A DNA stretch of 64,000 nt from Aphodosoma sp051870875 (GTDB lineage: Bacteria > Bacteroidota > Bacteroidia > Bacteroidales > Paludibacteraceae). The position numbers and the translations under genes were made by a program. Below are positions 8,828 through 18,356 of the stretch, piece after piece; positions within the stretch are counted from its first letter, which is position 1, and each line of letters begins with the position of its first letter. The stretch spans positions 17,222-81,221 of the forward strand of contig JBJECG010000059.1 of the NCBI GenBank assembly GCA_051870875.1, read 5' to 3'. The notes under the pieces were generated by a model, which saw only the letters and a program-made list of their open reading frames with translations, searched no databases and was not told where the DNA came from.

Positions 8828-9514
8828 TCAGTGTCTGGAATCTACCTGATGCAGGAGAATTCCGGCGAGAAGGAGGTCTGAGGGTGTGGTGATTTTGATA
8901 TTGCCGGCATTGCCGGTGACTGTGGCAATGGTATGACCTGCAGCTTCGACCACCGACGCATCATCGGTGAAATGGGGGGAAAACGGCTGTCTGTAGGCTG
9001 CGGTGATGATGTCACGACGGAAACATTGTGGTGTCTGGACGGAAAGATATTCGCTGCGAGTCACAGCCCGGGTTGTGCCGTCAGGATCAATATGGCGGAG
9101 CGATTCAGCCGGTACCGTAACAGGTACGGCACTGCCATGCTCGGCGGCGGCAGTGAAACAGGCATCGATAGTCCCGACAGATACCAACGGACGCACACCA
9201 TCGTGAATACCTACAACTTCAATGCCGTCAGACAAGGCATCCAGTCCGTTGGACACGGAGAAAAACCGCTCACTGCCTCCTGACACCACCTGATGGGCAA
9301 TTGAGAACGAGTGCCCGTCACACAGTTCGCGCCAATAGCCGTGATACTCCGCAGGCAGCACCACTATAATCTGTATTGCAGGGTCATAGGAATGGAATCG
9401 TCCGACAGTGTGCATGAGCACAGGTGTACCGTTGACAGGCAGGAACTGTTTCGGGATGCGGCTTCCCATCCGTCGTCCGCATCCTCCGGCTACTATTATA
9501 ACGGCTTTTTCCAT
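8828..9514 (-). CDS. ispD: 2-C-methyl-D-erythritol 4-phosphate cytidylyltransferase
   Basis: A 228-residue enzyme that joins CTP and methylerythritol phosphate in the non-mevalonate isoprenoid pathway (cytoplasm). The N-terminus carries the CTP-binding loop IVAGGCGRRMGSRIPKQF, and HDGVRPLV and VPAESLRHID match the family's later motifs. Length fits IspD. I use the ATG at 9514; an ATG two codons upstream is possible. The next gene upstream is a polyprenyl diphosphate synthase, 11 bases away, so a supplier and a consumer of isoprenoid precursors are co-transcribed. Confidence 0.93.
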   Translation of the reverse strand: MEKAVIIVAGGCGRRMGSRIPKQFLPVNGTPVLMHTVGRFHSYDPAIQIIVVLPAEYHGYWRELCDGHSFSIAHQVVSGGSERFFSVSNGLDALSDGIEVVGIHDGVRPLVSVGTIDACFTAAAEHGSAVPVTVPAESLRHIDPDGTTRAVTRSEYLSVQTPQCFRRDIITAAYRQPFSPHFTDDASVVEAAGHTIATVTGNAGNIKITTPSDLLLAGILLHQVDSRH

Positions 9515-9525
9515 TGTCATAACAT

Positions 9526-10521
9526 TTATTTCGTACGGTTGGCCACATAGTCGACAAGCCCCGTCATAGCCTGGCGGACAGGAGAATCGGCGAACGCATC
9601 TTCCAATATCCCTACAGCCTGCCGTTTGTACCGGTCAAGGCATTGCGAAGCATATTCTATACCACCCTTCTGTGCCACCAACGCACCGATATTGTAGAAG
9701 AAATCCTCGGTGAAATGGGCGTTTTTTACTGCTTCGAGTATTGAAATGGCATCGGAATGCGGCAGCTGTTCCATAGCGTGGAGCAGCGGGAGGGTGATTT
9801 TGCCTTCACGTATGTCATTGAGAGTAGGTTTGCCTATTTTGGCATTGGGGGTATAATCGAATATATCGTCCTTTATCTGGAAACATATACCGATCAGGTC
9901 GGCAAACCGGTGCAGCGCATTGTACAGTACATCAGAGGCATTGACACTCAGAGCCGCCGATTGTGCGCTTACATCGAAAAGGATGGCCGTCTTTTTGCGG
10001 ATAACATCAATGTAGTCCTCCTCCGAAGGAATTGAATAAGCATACTGCAGCTGCAGCAGTTCTCCACGTGCAAGGGTAGTACCTAAATAAGAAAGGAATT
10101 TGTACTGCCGGATATCATCTGTGTCGGAAGCGAATTTGATGGCTTTGCTCAGCAGATAATCGCCCGCCAGTACGGCAGTCTTGTTTTCAAACAGTTTGTT
10201 TACCGACGGCTGGTTGCGCCGTACCATAGTATTGTCGACAACGTCATCGTGTATAAGGGAAGCCGTATGGAGCAGTTCGAGAGCCGTAGCCATGCGGTAT
10301 GACGTGATGTTCGGTGTACCGCATAATTTTGCACAGAGGATGAAAAAGAGAGGGCGTACCTGTTTCCCCTTCTGGTTTTTCACATGGTTGAGCACGGATC
10401 GTATCAGTACTTCATCTGCCGAGAAAGCCGACTCGAAAAGAGTCTGGAACTCGATGAATTCACTGGAAACTGACGCTCTGATGTCGTCTATCGTCATAAA
10501 CCGGCTACTGGGATCAATCAT
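9526..10521 (-). CDS. Long-chain polyprenyl diphosphate synthase
   Basis: A 331-residue trans-prenyltransferase that condenses isopentenyl diphosphate to make the side chain of quinones. Both aspartate-rich motifs are visible: DDVVD (about residues 92-96, inside HTASLIHDDVVDNTMVRR) and DDIFD (about 218-222, FQIKDDIFDY). The start ATG overlaps the uvrB stop in an ATGA, indicating translational coupling. Octaprenyl/nonaprenyl specificity (IspB-like) is likely in a menaquinone-using Bacteroidales but chain length cannot be read from sequence alone. Confidence 0.9.
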   Translation of the reverse strand: MIDPSSRFMTIDDIRASVSSEFIEFQTLFESAFSADEVLIRSVLNHVKNQKGKQVRPLFFILCAKLCGTPNITSYRMATALELLHTASLIHDDVVDNTMVRRNQPSVNKLFENKTAVLAGDYLLSKAIKFASDTDDIRQYKFLSYLGTTLARGELLQLQYAYSIPSEEDYIDVIRKKTAILFDVSAQSAALSVNASDVLYNALHRFADLIGICFQIKDDIFDYTPNAKIGKPTLNDIREGKITLPLLHAMEQLPHSDAISILEAVKNAHFTEDFFYNIGALVAQKGGIEYASQCLDRYKRQAVGILEDAFADSPVRQAMTGLVDYVANRTK

Positions 10522-12575
10522 ATCTTTGAGTCGTTTTTTTGTTTCAACAAATCTTCAAGCCTTATCATCTCGTCACGCCATTGGGCGGCCTCGATAAATT
10601 CAAGTTTTCCGGCAGCCTCTTCCATACGGCGTTTTGCCGATGCCGCCGATCTGGCTATATCATCGGCACTCATGTAACCTACGACCGGCTCGGCCGCAAT
10701 AGGCACGGCACTGTAGTCCGGTTCGATGTACGGACGCGGAGATGCCGGTTTCGGTTTATGCCTGTCGGCAGATGCAGACACATCGGCAAGGGCAGATACC
10801 CGCTGTGATGCGACGGCATGCGGGACTATATTGTGTTCGGCATTGTAACGCAACTGCTTTTCCCGGCGTCGGGCAGTTTCGTCAATGGTAAGCTGCATCG
10901 ATTCAGTGACTGTATCGGCATACATTATGGCCTTGCCGTTGAGATGACGCGCCGCACGCCCCACTGTCTGTGTCAGCGAACGATGACTGCGGAGAAATCC
11001 CTCTTTGTCGGCATCCAATATCGCCACAAGCGACACTTGAGGCAGGTCGAGGCCTTCACGGAGGAGATTCACACCAATCAGTACATCGAACATTCCCGCC
11101 CGCAATTCGTCGAGTATCTTCACACGCTCCAGAGTGTCGATGTCCGAATGTATGTAATTGCACCGTACACCGTTTTTCTCCAAATATGCGTTCAGTTCCT
11201 CGGCCATACGTTTGGTAAGGGTGGTGACCAGCACACGTTCGTCACGTTCGGCCCGTACCACAATCTCCTCCATCAGGTCATCGATCTGGTTGAGTGTGGG
11301 ACGGACTTCTATTTCGGGGTCAAGCAGTCCGGTAGGACGAATGACCTGCTCCACTATCACGCCACCGGACTTGGCAAGCTCGAAATCGGCAGGCGTAGCA
11401 CTTACATACATGGCGTTGTGTACCAGAGATTCAAACTCCTCGAATTTCAACGGACGGTTGTCCATGGCGGACTCAAGCCGGAACCCGTACTGGACCAGAT
11501 TCTTTTTCCGGGCTGCATCGCCACCATACATGGCACGTATCTGCGGTATAGTCACGTGACTTTCATCTATTATCAGCAGAAAATCTTCAGGGAAATAGTC
11601 GAGCAGACAGAACGGGCGCGATCCGTGGGGGCGTTTGTCGAAATACCGGCTGTAGTTCTCCACGCCCGAACAATAGCCTACTTCCTTTATCATCTCAAGG
11701 TCGTAATTCACACGCTCCTGCAAGCGTTTTGCCTCATACGGTTTACCCATATCAATGAATTGCTGCACCTCCCGTCCGAGGTCAAGGGCTATCTGGTCGA
11801 TGGCATAATCGATTCTTTCCTTGGTAGTCACGAATATATTGGCCGGATAGATATTGTATTCGTCAAACCGCTGCTGGCGTTGCAGTGTGACAGGGTCAAG
11901 GATTTCGATGGCCTCGAGTTCGTCATCCCAAAACGACAGTCGGATGATACATTCGGCGTAAGCGGGATAAATGTCGATGGTATCGCCTTTCACCCGGAAG
12001 TTGCCCCGATTGAGTTCTATTTCGTTGCGTGTATACTGTGCACCCACCAACCGCAGCAGCAGATCCTGGCGAGAATAGGTTTTGCCTGCATGCAAGCTGA
12101 TACAATTGTCGTGAAAATCAGCCGGATTGCCTATACCATACAGGCACGAGACAGACGAAACGACTACCACATCCCTGCGTCCTGACAGCAGTGCAGCAGT
12201 AGCCGAAAGTCGTAAACGGTCGATTTCATCGTTGATAGCAAGGTCTTTTTCTATATAAGTGTCAGATACCGGCAGATATGCCTCAGGTTGGTAATAATCG
12301 TAGTACGATACGAAATATTCCACTGCGTTATGAGGGAAAAAGCTCTTGAATTCGGAGTACAGCTGTGCAGCCAAAGTCTTGTTGTGGGACAGGATAAGTA
12401 CCGGCCTGTTGAGATTGGCTATTACGTTTGCCATGGTAAACGTCTTGCCGGATCCTGTCACACCCAACAAAGTCTGGTAATGCACGCCTGAACGGAATCC
12501 CTCCGTCAACTGGCGGATGGCTTCCGGCTGGTCACCTGTAGGCGCATACTCCGATGTCAGCTCAAACTGTTTCAC
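10518..12575 (-). CDS. uvrB: Excinuclease ABC subunit B
   Basis: A 685-residue protein of normal UvrB length. It loads onto damaged DNA with UvrA and recruits UvrC in nucleotide excision repair. Walker A is LLGVTGSGKTFTMANVI, the beta-hairpin lesion-probing region is YYDYYQPEAYLP, helicase motif DESHVTIPQIRAMY follows, and the C-terminal UVR domain (about 640-680, SAKRRMEEAAGKLEF) is present. It is followed by the polyprenyl synthase in an ATGA overlap and preceded by birA with a 41-base gap, so it sits in the middle of a minus-strand gene run. Confidence 0.96.
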   Translation of the reverse strand: MKQFELTSEYAPTGDQPEAIRQLTEGFRSGVHYQTLLGVTGSGKTFTMANVIANLNRPVLILSHNKTLAAQLYSEFKSFFPHNAVEYFVSYYDYYQPEAYLPVSDTYIEKDLAINDEIDRLRLSATAALLSGRRDVVVVSSVSCLYGIGNPADFHDNCISLHAGKTYSRQDLLLRLVGAQYTRNEIELNRGNFRVKGDTIDIYPAYAECIIRLSFWDDELEAIEILDPVTLQRQQRFDEYNIYPANIFVTTKERIDYAIDQIALDLGREVQQFIDMGKPYEAKRLQERVNYDLEMIKEVGYCSGVENYSRYFDKRPHGSRPFCLLDYFPEDFLLIIDESHVTIPQIRAMYGGDAARKKNLVQYGFRLESAMDNRPLKFEEFESLVHNAMYVSATPADFELAKSGGVIVEQVIRPTGLLDPEIEVRPTLNQIDDLMEEIVVRAERDERVLVTTLTKRMAEELNAYLEKNGVRCNYIHSDIDTLERVKILDELRAGMFDVLIGVNLLREGLDLPQVSLVAILDADKEGFLRSHRSLTQTVGRAARHLNGKAIMYADTVTESMQLTIDETARRREKQLRYNAEHNIVPHAVASQRVSALADVSASADRHKPKPASPRPYIEPDYSAVPIAAEPVVGYMSADDIARSAASAKRRMEEAAGKLEFIEAAQWRDEMIRLEDLLKQKNDSKI

Positions 12576-12616
12576 TGCGGTATATTCTTATGGTTTACAG
12601 CGGGTACAAACTTGTG

Positions 12617-13387
12617 TCATACAATGAATTTCACCTCTTTGAAGGCATACCGGCCAAGATGTCCGGATTTCTTCTCCAACAAGGTGAGCATGCCTTGCGG
12701 GTTTATGCTTTCGATGGCTGCATCGAACACCCTGCCATCGGGTGTAGCGAAACGGTGGAATCCATTGCGGCGGTATAGGTGGCTCATGTAGAAATCATGC
12801 AGTTTTTTTACGATGGAACCGATGTTTTCTGCATTTTCCAATACGCTGTACAACGACAGTATATTGTCATATACTTGTTCAATTATCGCCTTGCGGTCAT
12901 GGTCATGCCCTGACAATTGCTTCAGACTGGCAGGATTTGGCGCATCACCGGCAAAAGCCGTTTGGTTTATGTTGATGCCTACACCTATTATACTGTCTGC
13001 CAAGACATCGCCACACAGCGAATTTTCAATCAATATCCCGCATATTTTACGATTCCCTACATATATGTCGTTGGGCCATTTTATTTCGATTTCATCGGTT
13101 ATTTCAGGCTGCAAAGCTTCCAGAATTGCCTGTGTCACAATCTCGGTAATGACAAACTGCGACTGCGGCGGTACGGCAGTCGGATGCAGCATGATGGAAA
13201 ACAGAAGGTTTTTGCCTCGTTCGCTTTCCCACCTGTTTGCAGCCTGCCCGTGACCGCTTGTCTGGAAATCGGTTATAAGGCAGTATCCGTGAGGCAGCGG
13301 AGCGGATTCATCCAAACGGCGTATCTCGGAGTTTGTCGAATCCGTTTCAGGCGTAAAGTATATCATATCGTTTATCGGTACAGTCAT
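12617..13387 (-). CDS. birA: Biotin--[acetyl-CoA-carboxylase] ligase
   Basis: A 256-residue ligase that attaches biotin to carboxylase carrier proteins. The biotin/ATP-binding segment TSGHGQAANRWESERG corresponds to the GRGRxxRxW region, and KWPNDIYVGNRKICGILIEN is the second family signature. No N-terminal DNA-binding domain is present, so this is a monofunctional (group I) enzyme, not a repressor. Its ATG overlaps the dacB stop in an ATGA, implying coupling. Confidence 0.92.
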   Translation of the reverse strand: MTVPINDMIYFTPETDSTNSEIRRLDESAPLPHGYCLITDFQTSGHGQAANRWESERGKNLLFSIMLHPTAVPPQSQFVITEIVTQAILEALQPEITDEIEIKWPNDIYVGNRKICGILIENSLCGDVLADSIIGVGININQTAFAGDAPNPASLKQLSGHDHDRKAIIEQVYDNILSLYSVLENAENIGSIVKKLHDFYMSHLYRRNGFHRFATPDGRVFDAAIESINPQGMLTLLEKKSGHLGRYAFKEVKFIV

Positions 13388-14802
13388 CTGGCATCACGTA
13401 CAAGCCAATATTCTATTATTTTGCGGATGTCGCGGCGTGAACAGGCATAATCGTTGACCATAACGGTGAATGCGTATCTGCGGCCGCTGTCGGGCATAAT
13501 ATAGCCGCTGTAACACTGTACCCCGCTGATGCTTCCGCTTTTTACCTTCGCCTTACCTTCCAGCACCGTGCCACGCAGCAATCCGCATACAGTACCCTCC
13601 TTACCGGCTGCCGGCAGCGAATTGTAGAACTGCTGCCAGTTAGGGCTTTTGCTCATGTACACCAGTATGTCTGTCAATAAACCGGCATTGAAACTGTTCT
13701 GCGGAGCAAGTCCGCATCCGTCATACAGAAACATAGAACTGATGTCGACACCCTTACCTTTCCAGAAACGTTTTACCGCTGCTACCGACATGGCAGACGT
13801 AGCCGACACAGGCAGGTTGCCGGGATTGCCCAGACGGCGGAACGTCAGTTCGGCATAGAGGTTGTTGCTTTTGAAATTGGTAAGCCTTATGATGTCTGAC
13901 AGCGGACGTGACCGGTTTGTGTATATAGTGTCGGTACTGGCATGTACCGAAGCACCGGTCATGGCTTTGCCACCGATATTTATACCTCGGTCAGCAAGGG
14001 ATCTGTACAACTCGACAGCTACCAACAGCGGTGGGTTGCTGATGCTGGCTTTTACCACATAGTTGTTCCGGCCGGCACTCATGCAACCTTGCAGAATGCG
14101 CTGGCGGCTGTATGGCGAACAGAATACCACCACGCTGTCATTGGGTATGAGCGGCACCGTTATTTCGTTGACAGTGTGCATGTCGGGCAGTTCGGGCCAG
14201 ATACTGATAATCTGCGGCCGTGTACCGCTCCTGCCGCTTTTCAGAGTGATGATCGAGGTATTGTCGTATGCCGACAGGCCGTATGCACCGGCTCCATAGT
14301 GATGGCCGATGTCTTCCCAACTCCATTTCAACGGCACGGGACTGTTGTCCAAACATCCGGCATACGCTATGACATTGCCTGTTATCCGGCGAATGCCGTA
14401 CCGTTGTATGGCGGAGGCAAAAACCGATATGAAGTTGCGGTTGCCGAGAAATACAGAACCCAATGTAGGGTCGGCACCACCCCTTATTATCAGGTTTCCG
14501 TCAAGAGTCCCGTCCGGTTGCAGTACACCGTCGGTCTCGATGTACGTATCGAAAGTAAAGTCCGGGCCAAGCAGTTCAAGTGCTGTAGCCGTTGTGATAA
14601 GTTTGGTGACGGAAGCCGGAGTGGCACACTTCGAACTGTTGCGCGATGCCACCACACTGCCAGTCTCCAAATCCACCATCTTATAGCTTATCACAGCCGA
14701 CTGCAGTGCTGCGGCAGTATCGACAGACAGAGGTTTGCTACTGGCAGAAACAGTGACGCCGACCGCCAAGGTACATACGAGTAACAATACCATTAGTTTC
14801 AT
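13384..14802 (-). CDS. dacB: D-alanyl-D-alanine carboxypeptidase/endopeptidase (PBP4 family)
   Basis: A 472-residue periplasmic serine peptidase of the S13 (PBP4) family that trims and cleaves peptidoglycan cross-links. The three penicillin-binding motifs are present: SVTK (about residues 64-67), SNN (in LTNFKSNNLYAEL) and KSGS (in AKVKSGSISG). I prefer ATG 14802, which gives the signal peptide MKLMVLLLVCTLAVGVTVSA; an open start at 14865 would put 21 extra residues ahead of it. It is the first gene of a run continuing to birA in an ATGA overlap. Confidence 0.9.
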   Translation of the reverse strand: MKLMVLLLVCTLAVGVTVSASSKPLSVDTAAALQSAVISYKMVDLETGSVVASRNSSKCATPASVTKLITTATALELLGPDFTFDTYIETDGVLQPDGTLDGNLIIRGGADPTLGSVFLGNRNFISVFASAIQRYGIRRITGNVIAYAGCLDNSPVPLKWSWEDIGHHYGAGAYGLSAYDNTSIITLKSGRSGTRPQIISIWPELPDMHTVNEITVPLIPNDSVVVFCSPYSRQRILQGCMSAGRNNYVVKASISNPPLLVAVELYRSLADRGINIGGKAMTGASVHASTDTIYTNRSRPLSDIIRLTNFKSNNLYAELTFRRLGNPGNLPVSATSAMSVAAVKRFWKGKGVDISSMFLYDGCGLAPQNSFNAGLLTDILVYMSKSPNWQQFYNSLPAAGKEGTVCGLLRGTVLEGKAKVKSGSISGVQCYSGYIMPDSGRRYAFTVMVNDYACSRRDIRKIIEYWLVRDAR

Positions 14803-15017
14803 TACAAGCAACTTACAGAAATCAGTTCGCATCAAGCCAATCACAAAAATCAATTTATACATCAAACGACATCAATTTTTCCAACCGCAAAATGAATTTT
14901 ACAGTCAATTTCCACCGGGCTTATAATGTGCAAGCCAACCAACTGCAAATCCACAAAACAGGCCGCCAAAGATTGCCGGGCGGAAGATGCCACCGTAACG
15001 ACACCGCCTGAACAGGA

Positions 15018-15629
15018 CTACAATGCAATCAGAAGCCAGACTGCCGCCACGCAAACAAAACCGGCAAGCCAACCGCAGAATGCCTGACCCGACGAGCAGG
15101 CACCGACGGTGATACGGGACCATGCAACCATTCCTCCGAGCAATATCCAAACGGAAAGCTCAAATAGCAGAGGTATGCAGAATATATACGAGTAGGCGAA
15201 TACCGCACCCGTCACGCCCCCCATTCCGCTCATATGGGCACTGATTTCCCATCTGAAATTACAAAGCATGGCCACAAGCACCGTCATTGCAGCACCTATC
15301 ATTGGTGCCAGATACAACACCGACAGCCCAATCCTGTACAGCCACAATATACAGCCCGCATATCCAAGCAGGGCAATACAATACGGCACGGTGCGTTCGG
15401 TCCGTTCGGACACAAAGGCGTCGTGTATCCGCCCCATCCACATACCAAGGCTGACAACCGTTGCAGGCACCACAGTTGTTGTAAGAAACACCACAATCAG
15501 TATTGCAAATTTCGATGAAACCGTCAATTCCTTCAACAGTATGTCGCCATGCAGCAACATCAATGTACCGAACAGAGTCATGAATACAGGCTGGAATATG
15601 GCCGATATTATCTTCGCTGCGGTGTTCAT
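15018..15629 (-). CDS. PAP2-like membrane protein with altered catalytic motif
   Basis: A 203-residue multi-pass membrane protein. It has the layout of Bacteroidales PAP2-type lipid phosphatases: ERTERTVPY after the second membrane span, WEISAHMSGMGG in the middle, and WSRITVGACSSGQAFCGW near the end. In the homologs I know, the last segment reads RLKxxAHTPxQVxxG, with the nucleophilic His; here that position is Cys. The first-motif Arg and middle His are kept. The protein may therefore be an inactive or altered member. It lies 13 bases after the rpoN stop and is probably co-transcribed with it. Confidence 0.65.
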   Translation of the reverse strand: MNTAAKIISAIFQPVFMTLFGTLMLLHGDILLKELTVSSKFAILIVVFLTTTVVPATVVSLGMWMGRIHDAFVSERTERTVPYCIALLGYAGCILWLYRIGLSVLYLAPMIGAAMTVLVAMLCNFRWEISAHMSGMGGVTGAVFAYSYIFCIPLLFELSVWILLGGMVAWSRITVGACSSGQAFCGWLAGFVCVAAVWLLIAL

Positions 15630-15642
15630 GGACGGAAAAGCA

Positions 15643-17115
15643 TTAGAACTGACGGCGCAGACGGGCCATCGGTATATTGAGCTGTTCTCGATATTTCGCC
15701 ACTGTACGGCGCGCTATCTTGTATCCTTTTTTGTTGAGCAGCTCGGTAAGTTTGTCGTCAGCTATCGGATTCTGCTTGTCTTCGGCTTCGATGGCCTCTC
15801 GTATTATGAGTTTTATCTCCTTTGTCGACACCTCTTCACCCTCATGGGTTGCCATGCCTTCGGAAAAGAAATGTTTCAACGGAATCACCCCCCATTCGGT
15901 ATCGACATATTTGCTGCTGCTTACGCGCGATATTGTGCTTATGTCGAATCCCGTCCGCTCTGCCACATCTTTCAGCCGCATGGGGCGGAGCTGTTTGTCA
16001 TCGCCGGTCAGAAAGAATTCGCGCTGCATATCCACTATTGTACGCATTGTACTAATAAGCGTATTATTGCGCTGGTTGATGAGTTCGATGAACCAGCGTG
16101 CAGACTCCATCTTCTGTTTTGCAAACATCATGGCGTCACGGCGTTCGCGCGTCTGGTTCTTGCTGTTCGACAACTCGTTTACCATAAGCGAGAATTCGGG
16201 GTTGACACGCAGCTCAGGTATGTTGTGGTTGTTGAGTGCTACAGTGATGTCCCTGCCGTTGTTTTCAACGATAAAATCGGGTGTTATTGTCTGTACAGAC
16301 GATAACATGCCATTGCCGAAATTGGCTCCGGGATTAGGATTGAGTCTGCGTATGATACGCAATGCCTCTTCGATGGTATCATGGTCCGTACCTATACGTT
16401 GCGTAAGAAGTCCGAACTGCTTCTTTGCCAGCAAATCGAAATATTTATCCACTATACGAAGTGCCACGGCAGTTGCCTTTGTCCGGAATTCCGGCTCGAT
16501 GGCTCTGAGCTGTATGGACAGACATTCGCGCAAGTCCCTCGCACCGACGCCAAGCGGATCCAAAGTCTGGATTATTTGCAGTGCGTTCAGCATATCGCCG
16601 TCCGACACACTGCCCCCGGCCGTCAAAGTCATGTCGTCAACAAGCTTCTCTATGTCGCGCCGCAAATATCCGTCACCGTCTATATTTCCTATGATGTATT
16701 GGCAGAGCTGTCTGGTATGTTCATCCGTATCCAACATGTTGAGCTGGTCGGTAAGGTATTCTGCAAGGTCAGGGCCGGAAGTCTGCTCCCGCGAGTAAGT
16801 GCTGTCTTCCGCACTGTGGTTGTTGGTGTTCAATCGGTATGACGGTATGTCGTCAGGAATGTCATCGTTGTCGCCGTTCCAGGCCCAGTCCGCATCGGGT
16901 GTAAGCGAGGCATCGGATTCCGAACCTACAAAATCATCCAGTCCGTCATCGTTTTTCCCGTCTTCGGAAGCCGCTTCAAGAGCCGGATTGTCCATCAACT
17001 CATCATTGATTTTTTGTTCAAGTTCCACAGTAGGATATTCGAGCATCTTTATCACCTGCATCTGCATAGGCGATATTTTCTGTTGGAGTTTTATATTGAG
17101 CTGCTGTTTGAGCAT
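15643..17115 (-). CDS. rpoN: RNA polymerase sigma-54 factor
   Basis: A 490-residue sigma-54. The N-terminal Gln-rich activator-interaction region reads QQLNIKLQQKISPMQMQVIK, followed by an acidic linker (about residues 50-110), the core-binding domain, and the C-terminal RpoN box ARRTVAKYRE (about 465-474) that reads the -24 element. The order is standard. Activators of sigma-54 (AAA+ enhancer-binding proteins) are not in this window. Confidence 0.96.
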   Translation of the reverse strand: MLKQQLNIKLQQKISPMQMQVIKMLEYPTVELEQKINDELMDNPALEAASEDGKNDDGLDDFVGSESDASLTPDADWAWNGDNDDIPDDIPSYRLNTNNHSAEDSTYSREQTSGPDLAEYLTDQLNMLDTDEHTRQLCQYIIGNIDGDGYLRRDIEKLVDDMTLTAGGSVSDGDMLNALQIIQTLDPLGVGARDLRECLSIQLRAIEPEFRTKATAVALRIVDKYFDLLAKKQFGLLTQRIGTDHDTIEEALRIIRRLNPNPGANFGNGMLSSVQTITPDFIVENNGRDITVALNNHNIPELRVNPEFSLMVNELSNSKNQTRERRDAMMFAKQKMESARWFIELINQRNNTLISTMRTIVDMQREFFLTGDDKQLRPMRLKDVAERTGFDISTISRVSSSKYVDTEWGVIPLKHFFSEGMATHEGEEVSTKEIKLIIREAIEAEDKQNPIADDKLTELLNKKGYKIARRTVAKYREQLNIPMARLRRQF

Positions 17116-17175
17116 GACTGATATCTATTCTAATATTCTTCCAATGAAAATGAACAATACGTTTACCGTACAGTG

Positions 17176-17763
17176 TTATTTGCGGATAAGATCCATAAAC
17201 TCTTCACGTGTCTTGGCCACTTCAAACGCTCCGGTGAAATCACTCGTTATAGTGGTCGAATCCTGCTTCTGCACGCCGCGCATCTGCATGCACATGTGCT
17301 GCGCCTCTACCACCACCATCACGCCGAGAGGATTAAGGGTATCCTGTATGCAGTTCTTGATTTGCATGGTCAGGCGTTCCTGCAGCTGAAGCCTGTGTGA
17401 GAATACATCTACCACCCTGGCTATCTTGCTCAGTCCCGTCACATGATGGCGCGGGATATACGCCACATGCACTTTGCCGTAAAACGGCAGCATGTGATGT
17501 TCGCAAAGCGAGTAAAACTCTATGTCTTTCACCAACACCATCTGATGATAGTCTTCATGAAACATAGCCGAACGGAGTATCTCTTCAGGATTCTGGAAGT
17601 AACCCTGAGTCACAAACTGCATGGCTTTTGCCACACGCATAGGAGTCTTGACCAAACCTTCGCGATCTACGTCTTCACCAAGCAGACGTATTATCTCGGC
17701 GTAGTGTCCGGCTATCTGTTCCGTTACGGCCATCTGTTCCGGCAATGTTATGAAATCACTCAT
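17176..17763 (-). CDS. folE: GTP cyclohydrolase I
   Basis: A 195-residue enzyme that opens GTP to dihydroneopterin triphosphate, the first step of folate synthesis. Zinc ligands are in CEHHMLPF and CMQMR, and the substrate-site segment HVAYIPRHHVTGLSK is present. ATG 17763 is preferred; a TTG seven codons upstream at 17784 would overlap the stop of the SPOR gene. The gene follows the SPOR-domain gene by 10 bases. Confidence 0.95.
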   Translation of the reverse strand: MSDFITLPEQMAVTEQIAGHYAEIIRLLGEDVDREGLVKTPMRVAKAMQFVTQGYFQNPEEILRSAMFHEDYHQMVLVKDIEFYSLCEHHMLPFYGKVHVAYIPRHHVTGLSKIARVVDVFSHRLQLQERLTMQIKNCIQDTLNPLGVMVVVEAQHMCMQMRGVQKQDSTTITSDFTGAFEVAKTREEFMDLIRK

Positions 17764-17773
17764 TTCGTTATGA

Positions 17774-18292
17774 TTAAGGTACAAGCACTGTACTTGGTAC
17801 TATATATGTCTCGGTTGCATAGTCGGGGAACTGTTCTATCATCCAGGCTCTGAGTTCCTGTGCCTTGTCATGAGAGGCACAGTTGCCCACACGTACTTTC
17901 CAAAAAGGGGAAGTATAAGTGACATAGACATCAAGGGTAGGTTCTTTTGCCAAAAGTATATCCTTGATTTCAAAGGCCCGGTTGCGCGATGCCGTGCCGC
18001 GGTTGCCCGAAAATATCTGTATGCGGAACCCCTTCACTTCTCGAAGCCTGTCGTTTTCCACCTTGCGTATCATCTGTTCGATGGCAGGGGTATGTGTAAC
18101 GCTGACCACAGCTCCGGTCCGGCTGTCGGGTATCGCCAGACGTGCAGAGACGCTGGCAGACACCGTTGCCGATGTATCGGCCTGTCCTGCCTCTTTGTAT
18201 TCATTGTGCCGTTTCGCTGCACCCGTCATAACGGATGTACTCATCATGACAGCGGCCAGAATGGCTGTCGTTTTTAAGATCAGACGCTTCAT
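17774..18292 (-). CDS. Exported SPOR-domain protein
   Basis: A 172-residue protein with an N-terminal signal segment (MKRLILKTTAILAAVMMSTS) and a Thr/Ser/Ala-rich linker. The C-terminal SPOR domain (about residues 92-165) shows GFRIQIFSGNRG, the mid-domain FWKVRVGNC and a final TYIVP strand. SPOR domains bind peptidoglycan strands stripped of side peptides at the division septum. The gene precedes folE on one transcript, a pairing without obvious functional logic. Confidence 0.85.
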   Translation of the reverse strand: MKRLILKTTAILAAVMMSTSVMTGAAKRHNEYKEAGQADTSATVSASVSARLAIPDSRTGAVVSVTHTPAIEQMIRKVENDRLREVKGFRIQIFSGNRGTASRNRAFEIKDILLAKEPTLDVYVTYTSPFWKVRVGNCASHDKAQELRAWMIEQFPDYATETYIVPSTVLVP

Positions 18293-18356
18293 GGTAGTGT
18301 AAATATCTCAATTAGTTTATATCATAGGTCCGCGCAACTGCAAGTCCCCGGTTGTG

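Noticed and set aside
11550..11559. GTCACGTGAC palindrome considered as a parS-like site
   Set aside because: Lies inside uvrB coding sequence and does not match the known parS consensus; far from parAB.
10818..12185. A 455-residue plus-strand open frame
   Set aside because: Antisense of uvrB, which has complete motifs.
15268..16305. Long plus-strand frame across 15268-16305
   Set aside because: Overlaps rpoN and the PAP2-like gene in antisense; no family signature.
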